Virus record (IMG/VR): IMGVR_UViG_3300030388_001268
Coordinates: 1 to 26,885 of that record
Strand: one strand, 5' to 3'
DNA: 26,885 nucleotides
Source of the DNA: a virus
The position numbers were made by a program, and so were the translations under genes. Positions 1 through 9,500 of this stretch are shown here, piece after piece; within the stretch, counting starts at the first letter, position 1, and each line of letters opens with the position of its first letter. The notes under the pieces were generated by a model that was not told the DNA's origin, ran no database searches, and saw nothing but the letters and a program-made list of their open reading frames with translations.

Positions 1-1
1 A

Positions 2-76
2 TCAGACTGGGGTAGTGAGTCTATGACTGCTACTACAAATGCAATCAGTGCTGGTAATGGTTACACGGCTTCCTAA
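2..76 (+). CDS. C-terminal end of an upstream virion-region gene (partial)
   Basis: An open frame enters from the left edge and runs 24 codons (SDWGSESM...GYTAS) to a TAA at 74-76. The other two forward frames meet stops within the first 32 bases. Its residues (Ser, Thr, Gly, Ala, Asn) suit a structural protein, and it lies on the same strand just before the tail gene, so it is probably the last gene of the upstream head/tail block. Too little is visible to name a function. The 53 bases between it and the next start hold no clear promoter or terminator. Confidence 0.5.
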   Translation, partial: SDWGSESMTATTNAISAGNGYTAS

Positions 77-129
77 TTTTGACCTAACTAAAGAAGCTGA
101 CAAAAACTCTGAATAGATAAGGCTATGAA

Positions 130-2055
130 ATGGCATTTACCAAGTTACAGTTTCGCCCCGGCGTAAATAGAGAAACCACCTCGTATACCAACGAAGGGGG
201 ATGGTTTGACTGTGATATGGTTCGGTTCCGTTTTGGCACTCCTGAAAAAATGGGCGGATGGGAAAAGTATTCAGGCAAAAGCTTTTTAGGAAGCTGTCGG
301 GCACTTAAACCATTCGTCGCGTTAAACAGCACAAGCTTTTTAGGTGTGGGAACGCACTTAAAATACTACATAAACGAAGGGGGTGGATATAACGATATTA
401 CACCTATTCGAGTAACAACTTCCGCGGGGGCCGTTACGTTCTCCGCGACAAACAACTCTTCGGTTATTACCGTAACCAACACAAATCATGGAGCTTCAGA
501 TAACGATTTCGTTACGTTTTCGGGAGCCGCATCGTTAGGCGGAAATGTAACCGCGGCTGTTTTGAACCAAGAATATCAAGTAATTGACGTGGTAAACAGT
601 AGTACTTACCAAATTAACGCCCGAGAAGTGGCAACGGTTAGTGAAATCACTGTTGACGGTCAGTATTCGCCTACTTTGGTCGTGGCCAGCGGATCGGACA
701 CCGGAAACGGCGGTTCTAGCGTCGTGGGCACGTACCAAATCACCGTTGGTTTGGACACTACCGTAGCCGGAACGGGCTGGGGTGCAAGTACATGGTCTCG
801 TGGAACATGGGGTTCTGCGGCTAACCTAACTGCGGTGGGCGATACGCTGCGTATTTGGAGCCACGATAACTTTGGTGAAGACTTAATTATTAATGTTCGC
901 AACGGCGGCATTTATTACTGGGACAAATCTTCCAGTTCAGCACCTTATGAACCTGCGGTAGAACTATCAAAACTGGTGGGGGCGGACGATAAGACCCCAA
1001 CTGTCGCAAAACAAATCCTGATTTCCGACAGGGATCGACACGTTATTGTTTTTGGATGTGATTCCGAGACAAATATAGGGGTTCAAGACCCTCTTTTAAT
1101 CCGGTTTTCAGACCAAGAAAACCCTCTTACGTGGTCCGCGCAAGCAACCAACACGGCCGGTGATCTAAGTATAGGCACAGGCTCTGAAATAATCACGGCC
1201 CTCGAAACACGCCAACAAATCTTGGTATTTACCGATAAATCGCTTCACGCAATGCAGTATTTAGGGCCTCCGTTTACGTTTGGTATTAACCTTATTTCTG
1301 AAAACATAACAATAGCCAGTCCTTTGTCCGCTGTTGCAGTGGACGACATGGTGTTTTGGATGGGTGAGGAAGAATTTTACATGTATGGTGGGGGTGTTCA
1401 AAAGCTTCCTTGCTCAGTCCGGGCTTATGTGTTTGAGGACTTTAATACGCAACAAAAAGAAAAAGTTACGGCCTCAATTAACTCCTCTTATTCAGAAGTA
1501 TGGTGGTTTTATCCGTCATCTAACTCCGCATCAGTGGATCGATACGTTGTCTACAACTACCAAGAAAAAATTTGGTATTACGGACAGTTATCGCGGACGG
1601 CTTGGGTTGACAGGGGTATTGCGCAGTACCCCATTGCGGCCTCTACCGATGGGTACCTGTATTTCCATGAGTTTGGCGTAGATGATGGAAGCGCTAATCC
1701 TCCCGCGGCAATCAATGCGTATATAGAAAGCAGTCAAATTGCGATGGGCTCTGGAGACAACTTTGTTTTCCTAAGCAAAATGATACCCGATGTTACGTTC
1801 TCAAAGTCCACGTCTCCCTCTCCCGTGGTTGATTTTACCTTTGAAACACGGAACTTTCCGGGAGCTAATTACCACACGGTTAGTACCAAGAACATTGCTC
1901 GCACGTCTACCGTTCCAATTGAACAATTTACAAACCAAGTTAATTTGCGCCTCCGGGGACGATCTTTTGCCTTTAAGATAGCCTCCGATGACACGGGGGT
2001 GGGATGGCGTTTGGGTACGCCTCGAATTGACGTAAGGCCGGATGGGCGCAGATGA
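130..2055 (+). CDS. Tail / DNA-stabilisation-like virion protein
   Basis: 641 aa. The N-terminus (FRPGVNRETTSY, then GGWFDCDMVRFRFGTPEKMGGW) has the style of phage proteins annotated as packaged-DNA stabilisation (P22 gp10-like) or tail-tubular proteins in podovirus-like genomes: a short entry segment, a W-x-D-x-D-M-V-R-F-R box, then beta-rich sequence. The middle (LTWSAQATNTAGDLSIG, then ALETRQQILVFTDKSLHAMQY, and later DDMVFWMGEEEFYMYGG) looks like repeated propeller-type blades. It would close or extend the portal vertex in the assembled virion. There is no signal peptide or membrane segment. The start at 130 follows a weak AAGG. The stop overlaps the next start by 4 bases. The virion-protein call is fairly sure; gp10-like versus tail tube B is not resolved. 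Confidence 0.6.
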   Translation: MAFTKLQFRPGVNRETTSYTNEGGWFDCDMVRFRFGTPEKMGGWEKYSGKSFLGSCRALKPFVALNSTSFLGVGTHLKYYINEGGGYNDITPIRVTTSAGAVTFSATNNSSVITVTNTNHGASDNDFVTFSGAASLGGNVTAAVLNQEYQVIDVVNSSTYQINAREVATVSEITVDGQYSPTLVVASGSDTGNGGSSVVGTYQITVGLDTTVAGTGWGASTWSRGTWGSAANLTAVGDTLRIWSHDNFGEDLIINVRNGGIYYWDKSSSSAPYEPAVELSKLVGADDKTPTVAKQILISDRDRHVIVFGCDSETNIGVQDPLLIRFSDQENPLTWSAQATNTAGDLSIGTGSEIITALETRQQILVFTDKSLHAMQYLGPPFTFGINLISENITIASPLSAVAVDDMVFWMGEEEFYMYGGGVQKLPCSVRAYVFEDFNTQQKEKVTASINSSYSEVWWFYPSSNSASVDRYVVYNYQEKIWYYGQLSRTAWVDRGIAQYPIAASTDGYLYFHEFGVDDGSANPPAAINAYIESSQIAMGSGDNFVFLSKMIPDVTFSKSTSPSPVVDFTFETRNFPGANYHTVSTKNIARTSTVPIEQFTNQVNLRLRGRSFAFKIASDDTGVGWRLGTPRIDVRPDGRR

Positions 2056-2348
2056 GTAGAGGTCTTGTTCTTCCCTTCTTTCCGTTAGCCCCAACTGACT
2101 ACGAGCAAGCTCACCAAATGGAAGTAATGCGGGCCTTTTCGGTGTTTTTAGGTCAAATAAATAATCCGGGACCTTGGCAGGCCTCGGCTTTAACTCTGCC
2201 TAATTTACAGACAGACAACTATAATTTACCTCTTGGGGGTGTTTTTCAGTATGGCGACGAACTTCGTATTACTGTTGAAAACAAGCCTTATTTAAGAGGA
2301 TCAACAGCAACGGGAGCCGTGGGTAATGTCGCGGTAGCAATAACATGA
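2052..2348 (+). CDS. Small hypothetical virion-region protein (98 aa)
   Basis: 98 aa (MSRGLVLPFFPLAPTDYEQA... GNVAVAIT). The first half has aromatic and proline residues and a possible short helix (YEQAHQMEVMRAFSVFLGQI). The second half looks like beta strands (GGVFQYGDELRITVENKPYL). No catalytic or metal-binding motif is visible. It starts inside the stop of the tail gene (ATGA) and its own stop overlaps the next gene, so it is translationally coupled and probably a minor virion or assembly factor. The family is not recognised. Confidence 0.7.
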   Translation: MSRGLVLPFFPLAPTDYEQAHQMEVMRAFSVFLGQINNPGPWQASALTLPNLQTDNYNLPLGGVFQYGDELRITVENKPYLRGSTATGAVGNVAVAIT

Positions 2349-2578
2349 CGACTGAAACAGTAATTATAATGCCCGACGGCTCAAAATGGCGTCCTGCCAC
2401 TAGCCGAGAGGTGGTAAAATGTGCTACATGTAATAATGAGGTCGATACCCCTGAAGAGATTTCTTCTTATCCAGACGGTAATTGCCCTAATTGCGGTTCT
2501 TTATGGACTGGCGGGGAAAATAGAAGTACAATAATTCAGGTAACTATGCCTGATAGTATCACAGGTGGAGCGGGATAA
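2345..2578 (+). CDS. Small zinc-ribbon protein (77 aa)
   Basis: 77 aa with two cysteine knuckles, CATC at residues 27-30 and CPNC at 47-50, separated by 16 residues, which is the spacing of a zinc ribbon binding one Zn2+. The N-terminus (TETVIIMPDGSKWRPATSREVVK) is probably a small beta sheet. It starts in an ATGA overlap with the upstream gene and ends in a TAATG overlap with the next. Zinc-ribbon miniproteins among virion genes may be assembly or regulatory factors; the partner is unknown. The zinc site is well supported and the function is not. Confidence 0.7.
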   Translation: MTTETVIIMPDGSKWRPATSREVVKCATCNNEVDTPEEISSYPDGNCPNCGSLWTGGENRSTIIQVTMPDSITGGAG

Positions 2579-4347
2579 TGGCAGAGACAGCAAAAAAGAT
2601 TGACACAATGGACGTTCCTGAAGGTGGTATTGCAGACTTTGTAATGTCAGACAAGGACGCGGACGAGATTTACGGACCGGAGGACGATGGATCGGAAGAG
2701 TTTGGCGATGAAGGCATCGCACAGTTTCCCGCCTTAACCAAAAAGATGGCGGCCATGGGTCGTGAGGGCGATGATACAATGGCTCACGTGCAAACAGGTG
2801 AATTAATTATTCCCGCAGCATTCATTGAAGAAAACCCTGAAATGAAAGAAACTATATTTGCTTTCCTAGAACAGCAAGGTGTAAAAGACCCTGAACGCTA
2901 CATTGTGGGTGCTAAAGCCAACAGCATTAACCCCGACACGGGCGCGGCCGAGTTCTTCTTTAAGAAATATTATAGAAAAGTAATTAAAAAAGTTAAAAAA
3001 GTAGTCAAAACGGTTGTTAAAGTAGTTAAAAAGCTTGCGCCTATTATTCTGCCTATTGCTTTGGCGATGACGCCTCTCGGAGCTATTTATGGTGCGGCTC
3101 TAGGCTCTGGAATTGGAACGCTTATTCAAGGGGGTTCAATAAAAGATGCTCTTAAATCGGCTCTTGTCGCAGGTGTTACCGGCGGGGCCATGAAGGGCGT
3201 AGGTAACGTTATGTCAGGGACCGGTAAAACATTTATGAGCGGGTTCACCGATTCTTTAGCAAACCCCGCGGCTCGTTTTGGACAAACAATATCAGGCGCT
3301 AAAACTACTTTTGGAAATGTTTTTGGCGGAGAAGCCGCAAAAGCCGCAAATGCGGGTAAACAAACGTTGTTTTCTGACTTCAAACCTACGGCTGGAGCAA
3401 CTTCATCTGATGTTTTGACTTCAACTTCGGGTGCCAACACTACAGGTGCCAACACTACAGGTGCCGACACTACCACTGCGGCGAACAAAATAAACACTTA
3501 TGAAACACCTAAATTTGGTGAGAGCATTAAAGACGCCTTTACTCCGGGCGGTAAAGGGTTTGGGGAGTCTATGCAAAACGCATTCATGCCAAATGCAAAC
3601 GCGCCAACAGCGACTGATTTCTTAACAAGTGCGAATAAGACTATGAATACGGCCACTGCGGCGGATTTAGCCTTGGCCACTAAAAAGGCTGGTATGGCTA
3701 GCGCAGGACTTATGCGTACATATGGCCCAGCGGCCGCACTCGGAACAGCCGGTGCGGCGGCGTCTGGTTTCTTTACAACCCCGGAACAAGAAGACCCCAA
3801 CCTTTTTGGTCTCAATGAAGACGGAAGTGTAACTACCGGCACAGATTTAGTAAATGCTGATCCAAGCCAATATATGATTAAAGACATTGGAAACCAAGTT
3901 TTAGACTCTGAAACTGGTCAGTATATTAGTAGAGCCGAAGCTGAACGCAGAGCGGCGGAAACTTCTCAAAGCGGATTAGCTAGTTTAAGTACATATCAAG
4001 CGCCTGAACTGACTACATCTCCTGTCGTACCCGCACAACAATTTGCAGGCCTTGATCCAAATTCTTATTTTCTACAAGGAAGTACCCCAAGCGGGCCTTT
4101 TGCTAGACCTTTTGTGGGTCAAACCTTGGCTGACGGTGGTCAAGTATTCCCTCGTAGAAATGGCGGAATTATGCCGGATGAAGGCATCCCTAATCAAGAC
4201 AGTGTTCGTGCCATGCTTATGCCCGGAGAGTTTGTAATGACTACCGACGCAGTAAAAGGGTTAGGTAACGGAAATATGGACCAAGGTATAAAAAACATGT
4301 ATTCAGTAATGCGTAACCTTGAAAATCGTGAAAGGGCAACAACGTAA
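2578..4347 (+). CDS. Internal/ejection-type virion protein with Lys-rich helix and hydrophobic segment (589 aa)
   Basis: 589 aa. Residues 60-125 carry a pattern familiar from phage internal proteins: GDDTMAHVQTGELIIP, then a helix, then ERYIVG and INPDTGAAEFF. Residues 129-152 are a strongly basic helix (KKYYRKVIKKVKKVVKTVV). Residues 153-184 are hydrophobic (LAPIILPIALAMTPLGAIYG), and a Gly/Ala/Thr-rich middle with a 15-bp tandem repeat follows. The C-terminus has a second PGE box (MLMPGEFVMTTDAVKGLG, about 547-564). A basic amphipathic helix beside a membrane-compatible segment would suit a protein ejected into the host envelope, but this is inference. The stop overlaps the next start (TAATG). 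An alternative is a tape-measure or scaffold-like protein. Confidence 0.6.
   Translation: MAETAKKIDTMDVPEGGIADFVMSDKDADEIYGPEDDGSEEFGDEGIAQFPALTKKMAAMGREGDDTMAHVQTGELIIPAAFIEENPEMKETIFAFLEQQGVKDPERYIVGAKANSINPDTGAAEFFFKKYYRKVIKKVKKVVKTVVKVVKKLAPIILPIALAMTPLGAIYGAALGSGIGTLIQGGSIKDALKSALVAGVTGGAMKGVGNVMSGTGKTFMSGFTDSLANPAARFGQTISGAKTTFGNVFGGEAAKAANAGKQTLFSDFKPTAGATSSDVLTSTSGANTTGANTTGADTTTAANKINTYETPKFGESIKDAFTPGGKGFGESMQNAFMPNANAPTATDFLTSANKTMNTATAADLALATKKAGMASAGLMRTYGPAAALGTAGAAASGFFTTPEQEDPNLFGLNEDGSVTTGTDLVNADPSQYMIKDIGNQVLDSETGQYISRAEAERRAAETSQSGLASLSTYQAPELTTSPVVPAQQFAGLDPNSYFLQGSTPSGPFARPFVGQTLADGGQVFPRRNGGIMPDEGIPNQDSVRAMLMPGEFVMTTDAVKGLGNGNMDQGIKNMYSVMRNLENRERATT
3430..3474 (+). repeat. 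15-bp in-frame tandem repeat (3 copies)
   Basis: GGTGCCAACACTACA occurs twice in a row, then as GGTGCCGACACTACC. It encodes GANTT-GANTT-GADTT inside the 589-aa virion protein. The unit is a multiple of three, so copy-number change keeps the frame. It is probably a flexible linker produced by replication slippage. Confidence 0.85.
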
Positions 4348-6584
4348 TGGTCGAAAGAACAGAACAAATAGTCCGCGAAGCCCCCGATATTGAAGCCTAC
4401 AAAATTGGGCTGTTAAAATCCGCTAAAGCACTTTCTGATAAAGGCGTAGAAATACCTCCGCAAATGGTTGCGGAGATGAGCAGTCTACAAATACAAGCGG
4501 GTGAACTTGCTCAAGCAGGGATTGGTGGGTATCAACCTTTTTTAACTGAGGCTGGGTACACGCTTGGTGATGCTCAAACTGCTATCGGCGGAGCTGTAGC
4601 TGGGAGTGCGCCTCTTTTTGATGAGGCCTCAAACTTTATGCGGCAAGGCGCTAATGCTATCCCCGGTCAAATTAGTGCTGCTCAACAAGGGATCACAAAC
4701 GCAATTGGGGCAGGTCAATCCGCTACAGATACATCCACTTTAGGTCTTGGAACTGCCGCAGATAACGCAAGATTAGCCGCAGGACAGTCCACAGCAGATC
4801 AATTGGCCGCTTATGACGCTATACCCGGTCAAATTAGTGCTGCTCAACAAGGAATGACGGGTGCCGCAGGTATGGCGGGGCAAGTTGCAGACGCCTCCAG
4901 ATACGGTGGTACAAACGTTCAAAACACGTTAGCGGGTCAGTTAGGTCAGTCTACAGACCAAGCCCGAACTTACGGTGCATTAGGCGGAAGTGCCCTAAAC
5001 GCAGCTCAACAAGCTAGTGCTGGAGGTCTCGGTGCTTATGAAAGAGCAATGGGCGGAATTGACGATGTTTCAACATTGGCTAGAAATGTTGCGGGACAAG
5101 CTCGAACAGGTGGCCAGACGGCGGCTCAACAAGCCGCGGCACAGACACAATCTGCTATTACTGGTGCCCGAGACATTACTTCTGACGCAGCGCAAGCTTT
5201 ACAACAAGCCGGAGCATTAGGTACTCAAACAGCACAATCAGGAATTGCCGCTTTAGGCGGAACAACGGGAGCTTTTAACCCTAATTCTACTGGCGCATTT
5301 ATGAACCAGTACGAAGATGCGGCTGTTCAACAGGCTCTATCCGACATCCAACGTCAAGGTAACATCGCGGCTCAAGGCCAACGGGCACAAGCCGTAGGTG
5401 CTGGAGCGTTTGGTGGTTCAAGACAGGGTGTCCAAGAAGCCGAAATGGCTCGGAATGTGCTGGAACAGCAAGGCCGTACTGCCGCAGGAATGCGCCAGCA
5501 AGGGTTTGAAAGTGCTTCACAAAGAGCGCAACAAGCTTTTGAATCACAACAAGCTAGAGGACAGCAAGCCGCACAAATTACAGGGGCCCTCGGCTCACAA
5601 GGTGCTTCGGCGGGTATACAGGCTGCGCAATCAGCAGGACAACTTGGTTTGTCCACAGAAGAATTAGCGGCTCGAACTGCGCAACAACAGGGTCAATTAG
5701 GCCTTTCAGCAGAGCAGTTAGCAGCTACAACCGGTATGTCGGCAGAACAGTTAGCACAGCAAGGTGCTACTCAAGGTGGACAGTTAGGTCTTTCTGCTTA
5801 TAATCAATCTGGTCAACTCGGCCTACAGGGTACGCAGGCCGCGGCGAGCATTGGTATGTCAGCCGAGCAGATGGCTTCGGCAAACGCACAAGCCTTGGCT
5901 CAAACGGGCATGAGCTTACAACAGCTTTCTGCGCAAACCGGAATGAATGCGGCTCAATTAGCGGGTCAAATGGCAGGTCAACAGGGTCAATTAGGCTTGC
6001 AGGGCGCGCAAGCGCAGGCTGGAATTGCCGCTCAAGCGGGTCAAACCACTCTTGCAGGCGAGCAGTTTGCCGGTCAGATGGCCGGTCAGCAAGGTCAACT
6101 TGGTCAGGCGCAAGCCAACATGGGAATGCAAGGCGCACAAGCGGCAGGCGGTTTAGGGCTACAAGGCTCCGAGTTGCAAGGCCGGTTGGGCGAAGGCCTT
6201 GGTGGGCTTGGCGCACAACAAGGACAAATGGCCTTGGCACAAGGCGAGGCACTTAGCAATCTGGGTATCAAACAAGCATCTCTTGGTGAGTTAGGTCAAA
6301 ACATGGGTCAAAAACAAACTGGCTTCTTGTTTGATATAGGAAAACAATATCAAGCGCAAAACCAAGCCGAATTGGAAGCTAAACGGCAAACAGAATTACA
6401 ACAAGCATACGAACCATATCAACGGGTCTCGTTTTTGTCAGATATTTATAAGGGCGCTCCGTCGTCTCAACAAAGTCTATCGGCAACTACGGCACCTTCA
6501 GTATCGCCCGCTCAAAGCATTTTGGGACTTGGCGTAGCAGGTCTGTCGGCTTACGCCGGCGGAAAACAAGCGGGGTTATTTTAA
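4347..6584 (+). CDS. Ala/Gln/Gly-rich virion protein with GAFGGSR signature (745 aa)
   Basis: 745 aa, dominated by Ala, Gln and Gly. After a short N-terminal helix come irregular repeats: GQISAAQQG twice, then many variants of QLGLSAEQLA and TGMSAEQLAQQ between roughly residues 430 and 640. The centre carries NPNSTGAFMNQYEDAAVQQAL, then IQRQGNIAAQGQRAQ and AVGAGAFGGSRQGVQEAE, a signature I associate with internal or structural proteins of many podovirus-like marine phages. The C-terminus (YQAQNQAELEAKRQTEL... AYEPYQRVSFLSDIYKG) is a probable coiled coil plus a Gly-rich tail. Predicted to be largely helical, perhaps a rod or a compactable ejection protein. It starts in the stop of the upstream gene and ends directly before the next ATG. 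Virion role likely; exact role unknown. Confidence 0.6.
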   Translation: MVERTEQIVREAPDIEAYKIGLLKSAKALSDKGVEIPPQMVAEMSSLQIQAGELAQAGIGGYQPFLTEAGYTLGDAQTAIGGAVAGSAPLFDEASNFMRQGANAIPGQISAAQQGITNAIGAGQSATDTSTLGLGTAADNARLAAGQSTADQLAAYDAIPGQISAAQQGMTGAAGMAGQVADASRYGGTNVQNTLAGQLGQSTDQARTYGALGGSALNAAQQASAGGLGAYERAMGGIDDVSTLARNVAGQARTGGQTAAQQAAAQTQSAITGARDITSDAAQALQQAGALGTQTAQSGIAALGGTTGAFNPNSTGAFMNQYEDAAVQQALSDIQRQGNIAAQGQRAQAVGAGAFGGSRQGVQEAEMARNVLEQQGRTAAGMRQQGFESASQRAQQAFESQQARGQQAAQITGALGSQGASAGIQAAQSAGQLGLSTEELAARTAQQQGQLGLSAEQLAATTGMSAEQLAQQGATQGGQLGLSAYNQSGQLGLQGTQAAASIGMSAEQMASANAQALAQTGMSLQQLSAQTGMNAAQLAGQMAGQQGQLGLQGAQAQAGIAAQAGQTTLAGEQFAGQMAGQQGQLGQAQANMGMQGAQAAGGLGLQGSELQGRLGEGLGGLGAQQGQMALAQGEALSNLGIKQASLGELGQNMGQKQTGFLFDIGKQYQAQNQAELEAKRQTELQQAYEPYQRVSFLSDIYKGAPSSQQSLSATTAPSVSPAQSILGLGVAGLSAYAGGKQAGLF
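4656..4852 (+). repeat. Near-identical 35-bp duplication, copies 162 bp apart
   Basis: The segment 4656-4690 recurs at 4818-4852 with one base different, including a 29-base exact core beginning CCCGGTCAAATTAGTGCTG. Both copies encode AIPGQISAAQQG in the same frame, and 162 bp is 54 codons. This indicates a past internal duplication within the Ala/Gln-rich virion gene, whose flanks have since diverged. Confidence 0.8.
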
Positions 6585-9500
6585 ATGATGGATAGAGGTG
6601 TAATGCAACGACAAATGTTTGCAAAAGGCGGAGCCGCAGGATTTCCGGACCTTAACGGGGATGGAAACGTAACGTATGCTGATATTTTGCAAGGCAGAGG
6701 CGTTAAAATGCAAGAAGGTGGAGAGCCTATGGATGCTGTTGCCATGGAAGCTCAGAGGCTAGGTATTACGGTACCAGAGCTTTTACAGATAATGCAACAA
6801 CAGGGAATGGCACCTTCTCCCCAAATGGCTCCTTCTCCCCAAATGGCTCCTTCTCCCCAAATGGCTCCTTCTCCCCAAATGGCTCCAAGGACACCCGTAG
6901 GAATGCAAATGGGTGGGGAACCTTCGGCGGCTATGGCCGGTATGCCACAACAAACAATGGCACCGCCTCCATCAATGGCCGGTATGCCACCTCCGGAAAT
7001 AGAAAACATGGCGCAAGCCTCTGATATGGCGACACAAGCAGGGCTTGATCCCGCCATTTTAGAACAAATGTTAGGGCAGGCCTCAGGAAACTTTCAAGGT
7101 ATAGATGCCGCCGCTGAAAATGAAGATTACGAGGGTATAATTAACTCAATCCGAGGCGATCAAATGCCTCTGCAAGAGCGCCGGATGGAATTAGCGGAGA
7201 TGGTTGGAGAGGAAGATGCTCAAAGCACACCAGAATCGGTTTTAACCTTGGTTCAACCCCTTATGCAAATGGCGGCAGTTGATCAAGGCATTGGCGAGTT
7301 AGCTCCCGAAGCAATGAACACCCCTATAGAAGGGGATATGGCCGGAGGCATTATGTCCACGGTAAATATGGGTGCAGAGGAGGCTCCTGTTCCTGTAAAT
7401 TTTAATCAAGGCGGCGCGGTCCAGTATATGGTTTCGGGTGGTGTCGCCGGTCCTGATCCAAGAGCCTTGCAACTTTTTGAGCAAGACAAAGCTTTATACA
7501 ATCAATTAATAGATAGTGGCGATCAAGAAGCTGCTTATGACGAACAGAAAAAAATGACCCAAGCTCAAATGTTGTTTGACATTGCGCAAGGGGCCTTGGC
7601 ATTTGCCACTCCGGGGGAACGGCCCATGAGCCCTGCGGAGCGTTTAGCTCAAGTAGCTCAACCTGTGTTAGGTAACATCGGCGCACGGTCTGGTGAATTG
7701 TTGAAATTTAAACAAGGTCAGGCCTCTGAAAAACGAGCGATTGATCTAGCCGCGTTGCAATCCTCTCAAGCTAAATTAGGGGCTGAAAAATTAGCCGCGA
7801 CTACGACTACGAAACCATCTGTGCTTGCGCCCGGAAGTCAGTTACTTGACTCGCTCGGAAATGTTTTGGCTACGAACAATACACGAGACCCTAAAACAAT
7901 TACATTATCGCCCGGTCAATCGGTGTTTAATGAAAAAGGAGTCCAAATTGCGTCGATGTCAGCAAAACCTGTCACTTACACTCTTAGTCCGGGACAAGCG
8001 GCCTACGATGCAACTGGAAACCTTATTGTAGAAAAAGCGGCCAATCCTCAAGTAATTAATCTTTCTCAGGGACAGATTGCTTATGACATAAAGGGAGTTG
8101 AAATTGCTCGTGGAGCGGAAAAACCCGCAGTTACGCACCTTTTGGGTAAAGATCAAATACTGTATGGCTCTGACGGAAAGGTTATTGCTAGGGGTAAAGA
8201 AACTAAAGAAACAATTACTTTATCCGCCGGTCAAAAAGTAATTGATACGTCTGACGGAACAGTTATTGCTTCAGGGCCGGATAAATTTGAAGCTATTAGT
8301 TTCTATAAAATTGAAAACGGTAACGTTTTACAAGAGTCTGTAAACGTTGGAACAGCAGAAGGCTTAAAACGCGCTGAAACATTAATGAGTCAGAAGTACA
8401 TTGCCGAAAATGAGGAAGCTATGGCTTTCATTAATGATGCTTTTGCTAAAGATAAAGAGCAACGAGCGGAAGAATCCGTAATACGAGCTGAAGCTCGTGC
8501 AAACGATACTACTCTTAGTACGGAAGCTAGAGCCGAAGCTAGAAAAACAGCGGCAGAAGCGCGGGCCGAATTAACTAAGATCAGAGAAGAAGGTCGAAAT
8601 CTTGAAACGCAAATCGCCAAAGAAAAACGTGATTTAGTTACACAAATTGACCAAGAAGGACGAGATGATAATCGTCCTTATAGTAAAGTTATAAATGATG
8701 TTCTTTACCAAATAGACCCTAAAAAACCTGTGGGAGAACAACAAACTGTTCTGATAGACGGTTCAACTCTACCAGACGTCTTTGGATCAGGCTCTCTCGG
8801 CAAAGTTATGGGAATTGTTTCAAACGAAGGGTTGTTGGAAAAATATGCTTCAGGAACACTTTCTCGTGAAACAGATGGTATAGATACCGCCTCTATGGAA
8901 GCGGCATTAAGTGTTTATACGCTTCCATCGGAAACATCTTATAACGAAGCTACTAAAACTTTAGTAACGCAACCGGGTCGTCCTTTAAACCAAGCTCAAA
9001 TTAAAGCGCTTCAAGCTCGTAAACTAGCGGGTCTTAGCCTTCCAACAAATGTATACTTCCCACAAGACGACATTGAGGCTCAAATGGACCTTCTTTTAAA
9101 TCGGGATAATGGAAAAGTTGTTGGTACGGCACCTCTGGCGGAGTTCCTAAACGAAAACGCTTGGGGCAGTCCAGCTTTCCTTCAACAATTAGCAAACAGG
9201 GGTTTAGAAGCATTAACCTTTGGTTATATGGACGCACCTTTCATAGACGCTAAAAATGCCACTGCCGCAGTAACAAACTTAAACCAAGAGTTTGAAACAT
9301 TATTTATGGCTTCTCAAGAAATAAGAGACAGTGTTTTCCAAGGTAAAAAGTTAGAAGCTCTTACTCCAGACCCTGCTAAATTCTGGCAAGGTGAAGGAGA
9401 TGCGCGAGCAAAAGCTCTTAATCTGTATTTAAGGTTGCAACGTCACATAGAACTTACTGAGCAGGCCATCGCCGACGAGTCTGTTCCTATGGCGGCAACA

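Noticed and set aside
3126-3887. Reverse-strand open frames across the Ala/Thr-rich virion gene
   Set aside because: They mirror the codon bias of the forward gene, have Val/Ala/Pro-rich low-complexity translations and no ribosome sites.
6807-6886. CRISPR-like array
   Set aside because: The 18-bp units are directly adjacent with no spacers and encode an in-frame MAPSPQ repeat.
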